Shown: piece by piece, positions 8,215 through 16,909 of the stretch | Numbering within the stretch: the first letter of the stretch is position 1 | How the letters are laid out: each line of letters starts with the position of its first letter | NCBI GenBank assembly: GCA_035776735.1 | Contig: DASSSO010000033.1 | Coordinates: 21,836-85,835, forward strand | DNA: 64,000 nucleotides | DNA from: JACDAN01 sp035776735 | GTDB taxonomy: Bacteria; Actinomycetota; Thermoleophilia; Gaiellales; Gaiellaceae | Direction: 5' to 3' | Translations under genes and position numbers: made by a program | Notes under the pieces: generated by a model | Database searches by the model: none | The model's input: only the letters and a program-made list of their open reading frames with translations | Told to the model about the DNA's origin: nothing

Positions 8215-8966
8215 CGGTCGTCACCGGCGGCAGCTCGGGGATCGGCGCGGCCGTCGCACGACGTCTCCGGCAGCGCGGCTGGGACTGCGTGCTCGTGGCG
8301 CGCGACGAAGAGCGGCTCCGCGCGACCGCGGAGGAGCTCGGGGCCGAGTACGAGGTCTGCGACGTCGGCGACCGCGAGGCCGTCGACCGGATGGCCGCCG
8401 CCGTCCGCGAGCGGCATCCGGCGGTCAAGCTGCTCGTCAACAACGCCGGCATCTCCGGGCGGACGCCGGGCGACCGGCGCCGGAAGGGCTTCATCGAGAC
8501 CGACCCCGAGTGGATCGAGGAGCTCTTCCGGGTCAACCTTCTCGGCGCCGTCTGGTGCCTGCGCGCCTTTCTCCCCGCGCTCGATGCGGCCCGGCCCGCG
8601 CACGTCGTGAACGTGGGCTCGGTTGCCGGCACCGTCGCCGTCCCGCCGGGGCTGTACTCGGCGACGAAGCACGCGCTGGTCGCCTTCTCCCGCTCGCTCG
8701 CGGCGTCGCTGCCCGCCCGGGGGATCCACGTCCACACGGTCAATCCGGGATTCGTGGAGACGCCCGGTTTCCCGCAGCGCGGCGTCCTCGGGAGTTGGCT
8801 GCTGGAAGCCGCGGTCGTGGGCCCGGACTACGCGGCCCGCAGGATCGTCTCCGCCGTGGAGCACAACCGCCCGGAGGTCTTCGTGCCCGGCTGGTACCGG
8901 GTGCCCGCGGTCCTGCAGGCGCTCGCGCCGGGACTCGTCAGCCGCCTGCTGGCACGGCGGCGGTAA
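8205..8966 (+). CDS. Short-chain dehydrogenase/reductase
   Basis: 253 residues from GTG 8205, inside the end of the protease gene. A classical SDR: cofactor motif TGGSSGIG at residues 7-14, NNAG in the fourth strand, the catalytic Ser in VGSVAG and YSATK (Y-x3-K). ARDEERLRA after the second strand suggests an NADP(H) preference through its arginine, although this is weak evidence. The C-terminus (ALAPGLVSRLLARRR) is basic and hydrophobic, as in membrane-associated SDRs. The substrate cannot be told from sequence. Overlap with the protease gene suggests translational coupling. Confidence 0.88.
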   Translation: MPVAVVTGGSSGIGAAVARRLRQRGWDCVLVARDEERLRATAEELGAEYEVCDVGDREAVDRMAAAVRERHPAVKLLVNNAGISGRTPGDRRRKGFIETDPEWIEELFRVNLLGAVWCLRAFLPALDAARPAHVVNVGSVAGTVAVPPGLYSATKHALVAFSRSLAASLPARGIHVHTVNPGFVETPGFPQRGVLGSWLLEAAVVGPDYAARRIVSAVEHNRPEVFVPGWYRVPAVLQALAPGLVSRLLARRR

Positions 8967-8976
8967 CTTCCCTCTC

Positions 8977-9279
8977 GTGACCGTCGAGCTCTTCTACTGG
9001 GAGGGCTGCCCGTCGTACCCGGAGGCACGCGAGCTGCTCGAGGACGTCCTCCGGGAACGCGGCCTCGACGTGCCGATCGACCTCCGGCACGTCGGTACGC
9101 GCGAGGAGGCGGCCGAGCTGCGCTTCCCCGGCTCGCCGACGATCCGGGTCGACGGGCGCGACGTCGACCCGGCCGGCGCCGACGAGCCTCCCTCGCTCAG
9201 CTGCCGGATCTACCACCTGCCCGACGGTCGCGTCTCGCCGATCCCGTCCCGCGAACAGCTCGAGGAGGCCCTCGCATGA
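8977..9279 (+). CDS. Small thioredoxin-fold protein
   Basis: 100 residues from GTG 8977. It starts with a beta strand and a CxxC-like site with one Cys (VELFYWEGCPSYPEARELL), followed by FPGSPTIRVDGRDVDP, the cis-Pro loop of a thioredoxin fold. LSCRIYHL near the C-terminus supplies a second Cys. Similar small proteins occur beside mercury, redox and thioredoxin genes and are often called thioredoxin-like or alkylmercury-lyase-associated; the activity is unknown. It overlaps the next redoxin gene by 4 nt (ATGA), so the two are probably made together. Confidence 0.75.
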   Translation: MTVELFYWEGCPSYPEARELLEDVLRERGLDVPIDLRHVGTREEAAELRFPGSPTIRVDGRDVDPAGADEPPSLSCRIYHLPDGRVSPIPSREQLEEALA

Positions 9280-9806
9280 GCCTGACGCTCGCCACAGAGG
9301 CACCGCCGTTCGACCTTCCCGGCGTCGACGGCCGCAACCACTCGCTCGACGACTACGCCGACGCGCCGATCCTGGCCGTGGTCTGGTCGTGCAACCACTG
9401 TCCGTACGTGATCGCCTGGGAAGGGCGGATGAAGGCGCTCCAGGAGGAGTACGGCGACCGGGGCTTCCGGCTCGTCGCGATCAACTCGAACGACGCCGAG
9501 AACTACCCGGCCGACTCGTTCGAGGCGATGCAGGCGCGGGCGCGGGAGCAGGGCTTCAACTTCGACTACCTGTACGACGAGGACCAGTCCGTCGCGCAGG
9601 CGTACGGGCCGGAGCGGACGCCCGAGGTGTTCCTCTTCGACCGCAACCGGAGGCTCGTCTACCACGGCGCCATCGACGACAGCCGCGAGGAGGGCGCCGT
9701 GCAGGAGCGTTACGTGCGCGACGCCATCGAGGCGCTGCTCACGGACCGGGACCCGCCGGTGGCCGAGACCCCGCCCGTCGGCTGCACGGTGAAGTGGAAG
9801 GGCTGA
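9276..9806 (+). CDS. Thioredoxin-family (AhpC/TSA-like) protein
   Basis: 176 residues. The N-terminus (ATEAPPFDLPGVDGRNHSL) and the active site VVWSCNHCPYV (CxxC) place it in the thiol peroxidase/TlpA-like branch known from single-domain redoxins, with FLFDRNRRLVYHGAIDD in the fourth strand and a conserved GCTVKWKG tail. There is no signal peptide, so it acts in the cytoplasm as thiol oxidoreductase or peroxidase. It is translationally coupled (ATGA) to the thioredoxin-fold gene before it. Confidence 0.88.
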   Translation: MSLTLATEAPPFDLPGVDGRNHSLDDYADAPILAVVWSCNHCPYVIAWEGRMKALQEEYGDRGFRLVAINSNDAENYPADSFEAMQARAREQGFNFDYLYDEDQSVAQAYGPERTPEVFLFDRNRRLVYHGAIDDSREEGAVQERYVRDAIEALLTDRDPPVAETPPVGCTVKWKG

Positions 9807-9903
9807 GCGCGACGCGCGCCGAGTGGTCGTAGTCCAGGCGCACCCGGCCTCCTCCCCGCTGCGAGCCTACTGAGAAGGCCCGCACGCGTGTGAAACGAGT
9901 GCG

Positions 9904-10941
9904 TCAGGAATCGGTGCCGGCGGACCGGCCGCGCCGGACGAGCTCGAGCGCCTCATCGCGCGTCGAGATCGTCCCGGCGGCGCGCTCCTCGGCGATCCGC
10001 TCCAGCCACTCGCCGATCTCGGGCCCCGGCGGGAGGCCGAGCTCGTCCCCGCGCACGAGCGGTTGCGGAGGGTCGTTCGTCCGCGCCGCCTCGATCGCCC
10101 GCACGAGGTCGGCGTCGCCGCCGGCGAACCGCGCCGCGTCGATGGCCCACGGCTCGGTCGCCCGGCGGAAGCGGTGGAGCTCCCGCGGGGACAGGTCGCC
10201 GGGGAGCTCCGCGCGCAGCACCTTGCCCGCATAGCGCCGCAGCTCGTTCGAGACCGGCAGCTGCCCGAGCCGGTGGCCGAAGACGGCGACCAGGCGCAGC
10301 TCGGCCGTCGTCTCGCCGAGCTCGCGGAGCCGGTCGACCGAGCCGCCGAGCGGTGCCAGCAGGCCCAGCTCCTCGAGGCGCTCGAAGCCGTCGGCGCCGA
10401 GCCGCTCGAGCTCGGCGAGGATCCGTTCGCCGGCCGGGCGCGTGACGAGGCCGGCGTTCGCCCTGACGAGCCGCTCCGTCTCGGCGTCCAGCCGGAAGCC
10501 GAGCTCGCTCTCGAGGCGAGCGGCCCGAAGGAGGCGCAGGGGATCGTCCTGGAAGACCCCCGGGCCGACGGCCCGCAACGTCCGGCGCTCGAGGTCGCCG
10601 ACCCCGCCGAACGGATCGAGCGGCTCGCCGCCGGCCAGCGGTCTCGCGATCGCGTTGATCGTGAAGTCGCGCGTTGCCAGGTCGTCGTGGATCCCGTCCG
10701 GCAGCGGCGTGAAGTCGACGGTTCGATCCTCGGGGAGCGCCACCCGCCAGGCGCCGTGGCGCTCGGAGAGCGGGAACGGGGCCCCCTCGGAGCGCCGCGC
10801 GTAGCGGCGCGCCGCCTGCTCGGGCTCGCGGCAGGCGATGTCGAGGTCGACGACCGGCCGGCCGAGCAACTCGTCACGCACGGCGCCGCCGACGATCCAG
10901 GCCTCCTCCCCCGCCAGCACCTCTTGCGCTGCCTCAAGCAT
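9904..10941 (-). CDS. cca: CCA tRNA nucleotidyltransferase / poly(A) polymerase family
   Basis: 345 residues. The nucleotidyltransferase head shows IVGGAVRDELLGRPVVDLDI (residues 16-35), with the DxD metal pair in VDLDI, then VDFTPLPDGIHDDLATRDFT and the RDFTINAIA motif that fixes the nucleotide. FQDDPLRLLRAARLESELGF marks the neck domain. A C-terminal helical region follows, without an obvious HD domain. It adds CCA to tRNA 3' ends (or is the A-adding member of a split pair). It overlaps alr by 8 nt and ends the cell-wall operon. Confidence 0.88.
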   Translation of the reverse strand: MLEAAQEVLAGEEAWIVGGAVRDELLGRPVVDLDIACREPEQAARRYARRSEGAPFPLSERHGAWRVALPEDRTVDFTPLPDGIHDDLATRDFTINAIARPLAGGEPLDPFGGVGDLERRTLRAVGPGVFQDDPLRLLRAARLESELGFRLDAETERLVRANAGLVTRPAGERILAELERLGADGFERLEELGLLAPLGGSVDRLRELGETTAELRLVAVFGHRLGQLPVSNELRRYAGKVLRAELPGDLSPRELHRFRRATEPWAIDAARFAGGDADLVRAIEAARTNDPPQPLVRGDELGLPPGPEIGEWLERIAEERAAGTISTRDEALELVRRGRSAGTDS

Positions 10942-11953
10942 CGATCACCGTCCGCCGGGCCCGGGCCGGCCCGGACTCGATCCGCGACACGAGCTCGTAG
11001 TTGATCGTGTCCGCGACGCGCGTATGGTCTTCGACCAGGACGCCGTCCCCGATCAGCGTCACCGGCGCGTCAATGGGCTCCTGCTCGTCGAGCCGGACGG
11101 CGATCGCGTCCATCGAGACCGTGCCGACGACCAGGCAGCGCCTGCTGCCGACGACCACCTCCGTCCCGGTCATGTCGCGGCGGAACCCGTCCGCGTAGCC
11201 GACCGGCACGACGCCGATCCACGTGTCCTCCTGGGCGACGAACCGACGGCCGTAACCCGTGCTCTCGCCGGCGCGCAGGCGCTTGACCTGCGCGAGCCGG
11301 CTCTCCCAGCGCAGCGCCGGCTCGAGGCCGTCGTCGGCCGGGTCGCCGCCGAACGGCGAGAGCCCGTAGAGGGCGATCCCGCAGCGGGCGGCGTCGAAAC
11401 GCGCCTCCGGGATCCGGAGTGCCGCCGCGCTGTTCGCGGCGTGCCGGACGAGCTGCGGGTGACCCTTCGTCGCCTCCTCGAAGCGGGCGACCTGCGCGCG
11501 GGCGACCTCCGCGTCGCTGTCCGCGGTCGCGAGATGCGTCATCAGGCCGACGACCTCCGCGCCCACCTCGGGGAGCTCCGAGAGCCCCCAGCGGCCCATC
11601 CCCGTGTCGAGCTTCAGGTGGGCGCGGACGCCCTCCGGCACCGGCAGCTCCCAGACCGCGAGCTCGAGGTCGGCCGCGCGGGCGAGTGCGATCTCGCGGC
11701 CCGCCGACGGGCCCATGACGAGGATCCGGACGCCCGAGAACTCCGCCCGCAGCTCCAGCCCCTCGGCGACCGTGGCGACGCAGAGCGCGCTCGCGCCCTC
11801 GGCGAGCACCGCTCCGGCGACGTCGACCGCCCCGTGGCCGTAGCCGTTCGCCTTCACGACCGCCCAAAGCGCCGAGCCCTCGAGCGCCTTCAGCAGCCTG
11901 CGGGCGTTCCGCCGCACCGCGCCGAGGTCGATCGTGATCTCGGACCTATGCAT
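10934..11953 (-). CDS. alr: Alanine racemase
   Basis: 339 residues, slightly shorter than the usual 360-380. It makes D-alanine for peptidoglycan using PLP. Lys34 in AVVKANGYGHG is the PLP lysine, and Tyr253 in PVGYADGFRRD is the second catalytic base. ITIDLGAVRRN is the normal N-terminal strand. The C-terminal domain ends soon after INYELVSRI, without the usual final RVPRVY-like segment. It overlaps nnrDE by 8 nt and cca by 8 nt, so the three genes form one operon. Confidence 0.95.
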   Translation of the reverse strand: MHRSEITIDLGAVRRNARRLLKALEGSALWAVVKANGYGHGAVDVAGAVLAEGASALCVATVAEGLELRAEFSGVRILVMGPSAGREIALARAADLELAVWELPVPEGVRAHLKLDTGMGRWGLSELPEVGAEVVGLMTHLATADSDAEVARAQVARFEEATKGHPQLVRHAANSAAALRIPEARFDAARCGIALYGLSPFGGDPADDGLEPALRWESRLAQVKRLRAGESTGYGRRFVAQEDTWIGVVPVGYADGFRRDMTGTEVVVGSRRCLVVGTVSMDAIAVRLDEQEPIDAPVTLIGDGVLVEDHTRVADTINYELVSRIESGPARARRTVIDA

Positions 11954-13262
11954 CGAGGACGCGCGGGAGAGCCTCCAGCAGGTCGCCGGCCATCAAGCCC
12001 GAGCGCCGACCGGAGGCGGCGACGGCGTCCGTATGCGCCCGGACGGCGGCCGCCGCGGCCAGCCGCGGCTCCATGCCCTTGGCGAGGAACGCGGCAACGA
12101 CGCCCGTGAGGACGTCTCCGGTTCCCGCCGTCGCGAGCGCGGGGTCGCCGCCGGCGACGAGCGGGCCCTCGCCCGGCGCGCCGACGAGCGTCCCCTCTCC
12201 CTTCAGGACGACCACGCAGCCGAAACGCTCGACCCCGCGCCGGAGCGCCTCCAAGCGGTGCGCGTCGACCCAGCGCGACTCCTCGCCCAGGAGGCGCCCG
12301 AGCTCGCCCGAGTGCGGGGTGAGAACCGTCGGAGCTGCCCGCTCGAACGGCTCCAGGCTCCACAGCGCGTCTGCGTCGACCACGGCAGGGAGCTCGGTCT
12401 CCTCCAGGAGGCGGCGGACGAGCTCTCCGCGATCCCTGCCGAGCCCGGGCCCGACCGCCAGGGCGCTGGCGCGCTCCCGGCCCTCCCAGACCTCGTCGAG
12501 CGGGCGCTTGACAGCCTCGCGCAGGCGCGTCTCGATGACAGGTAGCGACTCCGCCGGCGCGGCGACGGCGACGTAGCCCGCGTCCGCGCGGAACGCCGCC
12601 TCGGCGGTGAGCGTCACGGCGCCGGTCATCCCCGGCGAGCCGCCGACGACGAGCACCGATCCGGCCGTGTACTTCGTGTCGCCCGGCTTGCGGCGCGGCA
12701 CGAGCCGGACGATCTCCGGGAGCACGCGTGCGTGCTCGGCAGGGCCGTGGGCGAGCCCGATGTCGGCGACGACGACCTCGCCCGCGTGGAACCGGCCGGG
12801 CGCGACCTCGTGCCCGACCTTCCACCCGTGGAACGTGACGGTGACGGCCGCCGTGACCGCGTCTCCCGGGACCTCGCCGGTGGAGCCGTCGACGCCGGAT
12901 GGGATGTCCACGGCGACGACAGGCCTGCCCGACTCATTCATCGCCCGAATCTGCGCGGCGGCGCCCTCCCGCGGCGGGGGACGGAAGCCGGTGCCGAACA
13001 GCGCGTCGAGGACGACGTCGGCCTCGCCGAGCGAGCGTTCCTCCCAGCCGGCCGCACGCAGGAGCTCGGCCGCGATCCTTCCGTCACCGCCGTTCGCGCC
13101 GCCGCCGCAGACCGCAGCGAACGAGCGGCCGTTGGGGAACCGCCGCAGGACCTCGTCGGCGACTGCGGCTCCCGCCCGCCGCATCAGCTCCTCGACGTCG
13201 TGCCCCTCCTCCGCCGCGCGCATCTCGGCGGCGGTGTAGAGCGGCTCAAGAGGTTCCAACAT
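11946..13262 (-). CDS. nnr: Bifunctional NAD(P)H-hydrate epimerase / ADP-dependent dehydratase
   Basis: 438 residues. It repairs hydrated NAD(P)H (NADHX). The N-terminal epimerase (YjeF-N, residues 1-200) shows YTAAEMRAAEE, MRRAGAAVA, CGGGANGGDG and AVDIPSGVDGSTGEV. The C-terminal dehydratase (residues about 210-438) has KYTAGSVLVVGGSPGMTGA, VGPGLGRD, TPHSGELGRLL and the nucleotide and catalytic motif TAGTGDVLTG. The first domain is somewhat shorter than in E. coli. Its place between acpS and alr is the standard actinobacterial order. Confidence 0.95.
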   Translation of the reverse strand: MLEPLEPLYTAAEMRAAEEGHDVEELMRRAGAAVADEVLRRFPNGRSFAAVCGGGANGGDGRIAAELLRAAGWEERSLGEADVVLDALFGTGFRPPPREGAAAQIRAMNESGRPVVAVDIPSGVDGSTGEVPGDAVTAAVTVTFHGWKVGHEVAPGRFHAGEVVVADIGLAHGPAEHARVLPEIVRLVPRRKPGDTKYTAGSVLVVGGSPGMTGAVTLTAEAAFRADAGYVAVAAPAESLPVIETRLREAVKRPLDEVWEGRERASALAVGPGLGRDRGELVRRLLEETELPAVVDADALWSLEPFERAAPTVLTPHSGELGRLLGEESRWVDAHRLEALRRGVERFGCVVVLKGEGTLVGAPGEGPLVAGGDPALATAGTGDVLTGVVAAFLAKGMEPRLAAAAAVRAHTDAVAASGRRSGLMAGDLLEALPRVLDA

Positions 13263-13315
13263 CGTGTGCCTCGTCGCCGGGGTGCGCTGGGTGGTGCGAG
13301 GGTAGGACGCAGGGA

Positions 13316-13342
13316 GCGTCCATATCAGTCAGATATGGACGC
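13316..13342. repeat. Perfect 11-bp palindrome (hairpin or operator)
   Basis: GCGTCCATATC pairs with GATATGGACGC around AGTCA. It sits in the 147-nt gap between acpS and nnrDE and is AT-rich for this genome. No T-run follows on either strand, so an operator or an mRNA-stabilising hairpin is as likely as a terminator. I see nothing else in this gap. Confidence 0.6.
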
Positions 13343-13409
13343 GACTGAGGACGCCGCCTCGCGCCGCACAGCGCGGCCCGGCGGCACAAGGCTCATGGTG
13401 TTGGAGCCT

Positions 13410-13784
13410 CTAAGCATCCGGGTCGGCCACCACGCAGACCGCGCTCGCCAGCTCGCGCGAATGCGACATCGAGAGGTCGATCGGGCCGGCCTCGACGCGC
13501 TCCGCCCACTTCGCGACCCGGCCGGTCAGCGTGACGGACGGCTTCGGCCGGCCGGCAATCTCGATGTCGCGCCAGGCGAAGAGCCGCGCCACCCCGAGCC
13601 CGAGCGCCTTGCCCACGGCCTCCTTGCCCGCGAACCTGGCCGCGTAGTGCTGCGCCGGGTTCTGCCGCGCGTCGCAGTAGGCCTGTTCCGCCTGCGTGAA
13701 GCAGCGGTCTCGGAAGCCCTCGTACCGCTCGAGCGCCGCGCGGATCCTCCCGATCTCGATCATGTCGACGCCGACCCGGGTCAT
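13410..13784 (-). CDS. acpS: Holo-[acyl-carrier-protein] synthase
   Basis: 124 residues. It transfers 4'-phosphopantetheine from CoA to acyl carrier protein. GVDMIEIGRIR at the start holds the Mg-binding Asp; RFAGKEAVGKALG in the middle holds the Glu and Lys of the family, and MSHSRELASAVCV closes the fold. The start was set at ATG 13784, the only one that fits the family N-terminus; longer readings in this frame have no support. It overlaps the HAD phosphatase gene by 4 nt. Confidence 0.95.
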   Translation of the reverse strand: MTRVGVDMIEIGRIRAALERYEGFRDRCFTQAEQAYCDARQNPAQHYAARFAGKEAVGKALGLGVARLFAWRDIEIAGRPKPSVTLTGRVAKWAERVEAGPIDLSMSHSRELASAVCVVADPDA

Positions 13785-14554
13785 TGCGCCTCCAGCCATT
13801 CGGGGAAGTCGGCGATCGAGGACAGGATCGCGTCGGGCCTGACCATTCCGCGCTCGACGGCGTCCGGCCGAAACTTGCCCGTCCGGACGAGCGCGGTTTT
13901 CAGCCCGTGCTTCTGCGCGCCGGCGACGTCGGCCTCGATGTCGTCTCCGACCATCCACGTCATCTCCGCATCGGCGTCGAGTGCCTCGAGCGCGGCCTTG
14001 AAGTAGGGCGCGCTCGGTTTGCCGACCACCGTCGCCTCGACCTCGGCCGCGTACTCGAGGCCGGCGACGAAGCAGCCCGAGTCCAGCAGCGGCCCGCGCG
14101 AGGTCTGCCACCACCGGTTCTTGTGCAGGCAGTAGAGCTCCGCACCGAGCTCGAGCTCCGCGAAGGCGCGCGCGAGGTTCATGTAGGAGAAGACGCGGTT
14201 CGTCTCCTCGGTCTCGTCCGCGCCGCCCAGCAGCACCGCGTCCGCCTCCTCCCAGACGAGCTCGACGTCGCCCAGGTCGTCCAGGACCGCCGCCATCGTC
14301 AGCGCGAGTACGCGCTTGCCGGCGAGCGCCCGCGCCGCTGCGACCGCAGTGGTCTGAAGCTCGTCCTCCTCGAGGTCGAACCCGCCCGAGCGCAGTCCCT
14401 CGACGAGCGAGCGCCTCGACTGCGTGGTGTTGTTGGTCACGAACCGGAGGCGATGACCGTTCTCGCGCAGGCGCCGGACGGCCTCCACCGCGCCGCGGAT
14501 CGGCTCGCCGGAGACGTGAAGGACCCCGTCGATGTCCAGGAGAATGGCGGCCAT
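13781..14554 (-). CDS. HAD-superfamily phosphatase, NagD/HAD-IIA type
   Basis: 257 residues. Motif I is LLDIDGVLHVSG with nucleophile Asp7 (the second Asp is acid/base), motif II is FVTNNTTQSRRSL, and motifs III/IV are VVGKPSAPYF and MVGDDIEADVAGAQKHG. The large C2 cap between motifs II and III marks class IIA (NagD, HDHD2, 4-nitrophenyl phosphatase-like). Typical substrates are small phosphomonoesters; the exact one is unknown. Its start overlaps the divergent arfB start, and a TAGACT hexamer at 14563-14568 lies 8 nt upstream. Confidence 0.9.
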   Translation of the reverse strand: MAAILLDIDGVLHVSGEPIRGAVEAVRRLRENGHRLRFVTNNTTQSRRSLVEGLRSGGFDLEEDELQTTAVAAARALAGKRVLALTMAAVLDDLGDVELVWEEADAVLLGGADETEETNRVFSYMNLARAFAELELGAELYCLHKNRWWQTSRGPLLDSGCFVAGLEYAAEVEATVVGKPSAPYFKAALEALDADAEMTWMVGDDIEADVAGAQKHGLKTALVRTGKFRPDAVERGMVRPDAILSSIADFPEWLEAQ

Positions 14555-14963
14555 GGACGGCGAGTCTATTCAGGTGACGCGGACGGTCGCGATTCCCGTG
14601 TCGGAGATCGAGCTGCGCTTCTCGAGGTCGAGCGGACCGGGCGGGCAGCACGCCCAGAAGTCCGAGACGAGAGTCGAGGCGATCCTCGACGTGGAGCGCT
14701 CGAGCGGCCTCAGCCCCGCGCAGAAGGCGCGCGTCGTCGGCAAGGCCGGGCCGGTGCTCCGCGCCGTGGCCCAGGACGAGCGCAGCCAGCTCCGAAACCG
14801 CGAGCTCGCCGTCGAGCGCCTCGTGGAGTCCCTGCGCGAGGCGCTGCGCGTGCGGCGGCCGCGCCGTCCCACGCGGCCGACGGCGGCCGCCAAGGAGCGG
14901 CGCCTGGAACAGAAGCGCCGCCGGGCGGAGACGAAGCAGCTACGGAGGAAACCGGAGGACTAG
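14553..14963 (+). CDS. arfB: Peptidyl-tRNA hydrolase ArfB-like (ribosome rescue)
   Basis: 136 residues from ATG 14553; ATGs at 14532 and 14547 are also possible. The class I release-factor GGQ motif is intact (SSGPGGQHAQKSETRVE), and the C-terminus is a strongly basic tail (RRPRRPTRPTAAAKERRLEQ) of the kind that enters the empty mRNA channel. There is no stop-codon recognition domain. It releases peptides from stalled ribosomes. It is the only plus-strand gene in this cell-wall block and overlaps the HAD gene start by 2 nt. Confidence 0.92.
   Translation: MDGESIQVTRTVAIPVSEIELRFSRSSGPGGQHAQKSETRVEAILDVERSSGLSPAQKARVVGKAGPVLRAVAQDERSQLRNRELAVERLVESLREALRVRRPRRPTRPTAAAKERRLEQKRRRAETKQLRRKPED
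14563..14568 (-). promoter_or_regulatory. Candidate -10 of the HAD phosphatase-acpS unit
   Basis: TAGACT on the minus strand, 8 nt before the start at 14554 and inside the divergent arfB gene. A start here would make the transcript almost leaderless. Confidence 0.3.
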
Positions 14964-14976
14964 GAGCCGCCGCTCG

Positions 14977-16803
14977 CTATTCCACAGTGACGGTCTTCGC
15001 CAGGTTGCGCGGCTGGTCGACGTTGAGGCCGCGGAGCCGCGCGATGCGGTAGGCGAGGAGCTGGAGCGGCACGACGGCCAGGGCGGCCTGGAGGAACGCC
15101 GGCGTCCGGGGCACGTAGATGACGTCGTCGGCGTGGTGCTGGATGTCCTCGTTGCCGTCCGTCGCGATCGCGATCACGTGCGCGCCCCGGGCCCGGGTCT
15201 CCTGGATGTTGGAGACGATCTTGTCGTAGACGTGGATGTTGGTCGCGACGACGACGACGGGGGTGCCCTCCTCGAGCAGCGCGATCGGCCCGTGCTTCAT
15301 CTCGCCGGCGGAGTACGCCTCGGTCGGGATGTAGGAGATCTCCTTCAGCTTGAGCGCGCCCTCGAGGGCGACCGGCAGGCCGATGTGGCGGCCGAGGTAG
15401 AGGAAGAAGTCCTGCTGGTAGAAACGCTGGGCGATCTCCTCGACCGGGTGGTCGCCGTCGAGGAACGCCGCGATCTTGTCCGGCAGCGTGTAGACCTGGT
15501 CGACGATGTAGGAGATCTCGTCGGGCGGCAGCGTCCCGCGCACCTCGGCGAGCTTGAGGCCGACGAGGTACAGGAGCGCGACCTGTGCCGTGAACGTCTT
15601 CGACGCGGCGACGCCGACCTCGAGCCCGCAGCGCGTGAAGAGCGAGGAGTCGACCTCGCGCGTGATGTGGGAGCCCATCATGTTCGTGATCGCGACGGTG
15701 TGGGCGCCCTTCTCGCGCGCGAGCCGCATCGCGCCGACCGTGTCTCTGGTCTCGCCGGACTGGGAGATCCCGATCACGAGCGTGTTCTCGTCGATCACCG
15801 GGTTCCGGTAGATCCACTCCGAGGCGATGTCGGGCTCGACGGGGATCCGCGACCACTCCTCCAGCACGTAGCGGCCGACCACGCCGGCGTGGTAGGCGGT
15901 GCCGCAGGCGAGGATGACGATCCGCCGCAGGTCGCGAACCTGCTGCTCGTCCATCCCGAGCCCCTCGAGGACGAGCTTCCCATGGCGGGCCCGGTCGCCG
16001 ATCGTCTCGGCGATCGACTCCGGCTGGTCGTAGATCTCCTTCAGCATGAAGGTCTCGTAGCCGCCCTTCTCGGCGCTCTCGTCGTCCCAGTCGAGCTCGA
16101 GCGGCTCGTGCTCGACCGGCTGCCCGTCGGCCCGCACGAAGCTGACCGAGTCGGGCGTGATCGAGACGATGTCCCCGTCGTCCGGGAAGAGCACGGTGCG
16201 CGTCTCTCCCAGGAACGCCGCGGCGTTCGACGCGAGGAAGTTCTCGCCCTGCCCGAGGCCGACGACGAGCGGCGTCTGGTGACGCGCGCCGACGAGCAGG
16301 CGCGGGTGGTCGCGGTGGATCGCCACGAAGGTGAAGTGGCCCTCGAGCTCGGCGAAGGTCTTCACGACCGCGTCGGTGAGGTCGCCGTCGTAGTGCGACT
16401 CGATCAGGTGGGCGACGGTCTCCGCGTCGGTCTCCGAGCTGAACGCGTGGCCGTCCTCGTGGAGCCTCGCCTTCAGCTCCCGGTAGTTCTCGACGATCCC
16501 GTTCAGGACAATCGCCAGCTGGCCGTCCTCACAGGCGGTCAGCGGATGCGCGTTCCCCTCGGTGACCCCGCCGTGCGTCGCCCAGCGCGTGTGGCCGAGG
16601 CCGGTGCTCGAGTGCGAGCCGTTCGACGACGTGGCCTGCTTCAGGAACTGGAGGTTGCCGACGGCCCGGACGTAGTCGAGGCCGTGATCCTCGAGGAGGG
16701 CGATCCCGGCGGAGTCGTAGCCGCGGTACTCCAGGCGCTCGAGACCCTGGAGGAGCAGTGGCTTCGCCGCTCGCGGCCCGACGTATCCGATGATTCCGCA
16801 CAC
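14977..16803 (-). CDS. glmS: Glutamine--fructose-6-phosphate aminotransferase (isomerizing)
   Basis: 608 residues from GTG 16803. It makes glucosamine-6-phosphate from fructose-6-phosphate and glutamine, the first step to UDP-GlcNAc. After the initiator comes CGIIGYVG, so Cys2 becomes the N-terminal nucleophile of the glutaminase domain; this fixes the start, and the longer upstream reading is non-coding. Two SIS domains follow (GTAYHAG, SQSGETRDTVGAMRLA, and later TEAYSAGEMKHGPIAL). The C-terminus NLAKTVTVE is canonical. glmM lies 94 nt upstream, with a structured leader between. Confidence 0.97.
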   Translation of the reverse strand: MCGIIGYVGPRAAKPLLLQGLERLEYRGYDSAGIALLEDHGLDYVRAVGNLQFLKQATSSNGSHSSTGLGHTRWATHGGVTEGNAHPLTACEDGQLAIVLNGIVENYRELKARLHEDGHAFSSETDAETVAHLIESHYDGDLTDAVVKTFAELEGHFTFVAIHRDHPRLLVGARHQTPLVVGLGQGENFLASNAAAFLGETRTVLFPDDGDIVSITPDSVSFVRADGQPVEHEPLELDWDDESAEKGGYETFMLKEIYDQPESIAETIGDRARHGKLVLEGLGMDEQQVRDLRRIVILACGTAYHAGVVGRYVLEEWSRIPVEPDIASEWIYRNPVIDENTLVIGISQSGETRDTVGAMRLAREKGAHTVAITNMMGSHITREVDSSLFTRCGLEVGVAASKTFTAQVALLYLVGLKLAEVRGTLPPDEISYIVDQVYTLPDKIAAFLDGDHPVEEIAQRFYQQDFFLYLGRHIGLPVALEGALKLKEISYIPTEAYSAGEMKHGPIALLEEGTPVVVVATNIHVYDKIVSNIQETRARGAHVIAIATDGNEDIQHHADDVIYVPRTPAFLQAALAVVPLQLLAYRIARLRGLNVDQPRNLAKTVTVE

Positions 16804-16849
16804 CCGGGGACCCTCCTTCGACGTAGTGGCCGCCTGTCGACTCCCCTCG

Positions 16850-16909
16850 AAAACGCACAAGAGCCCGGCCGCAGCCCGACCCCATCTTCGCGGTCGGTTA
16901 GCCGAGCTC
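16850..16909 (-). terminator. Nested hairpin between glmM and glmS
   Basis: On the minus strand GAGCTCGGC (covering the last glmM codons) pairs with GCCGGGCTC (one G-U), enclosing a second stem CCGACC/GGTCGG. It is followed by TTGTGCGTTTT. The shape suits an intrinsic terminator, a processing site or an attenuator ahead of glmS. It is not the glmS ribozyme fold. Confidence 0.45.

Noticed and set aside
9807..9903. Possible terminator in the gap between the redoxin gene and cca
   Set aside because: Only weak 5-bp pairing (CGCAC/GTGCG) without a T-run; nothing else is visible in the 97 nt.
16850..16909. glmS ribozyme or known riboswitch ahead of glmS
   Set aside because: The structure does not show the pseudoknot core of the ribozyme, and I could not match it to another class.
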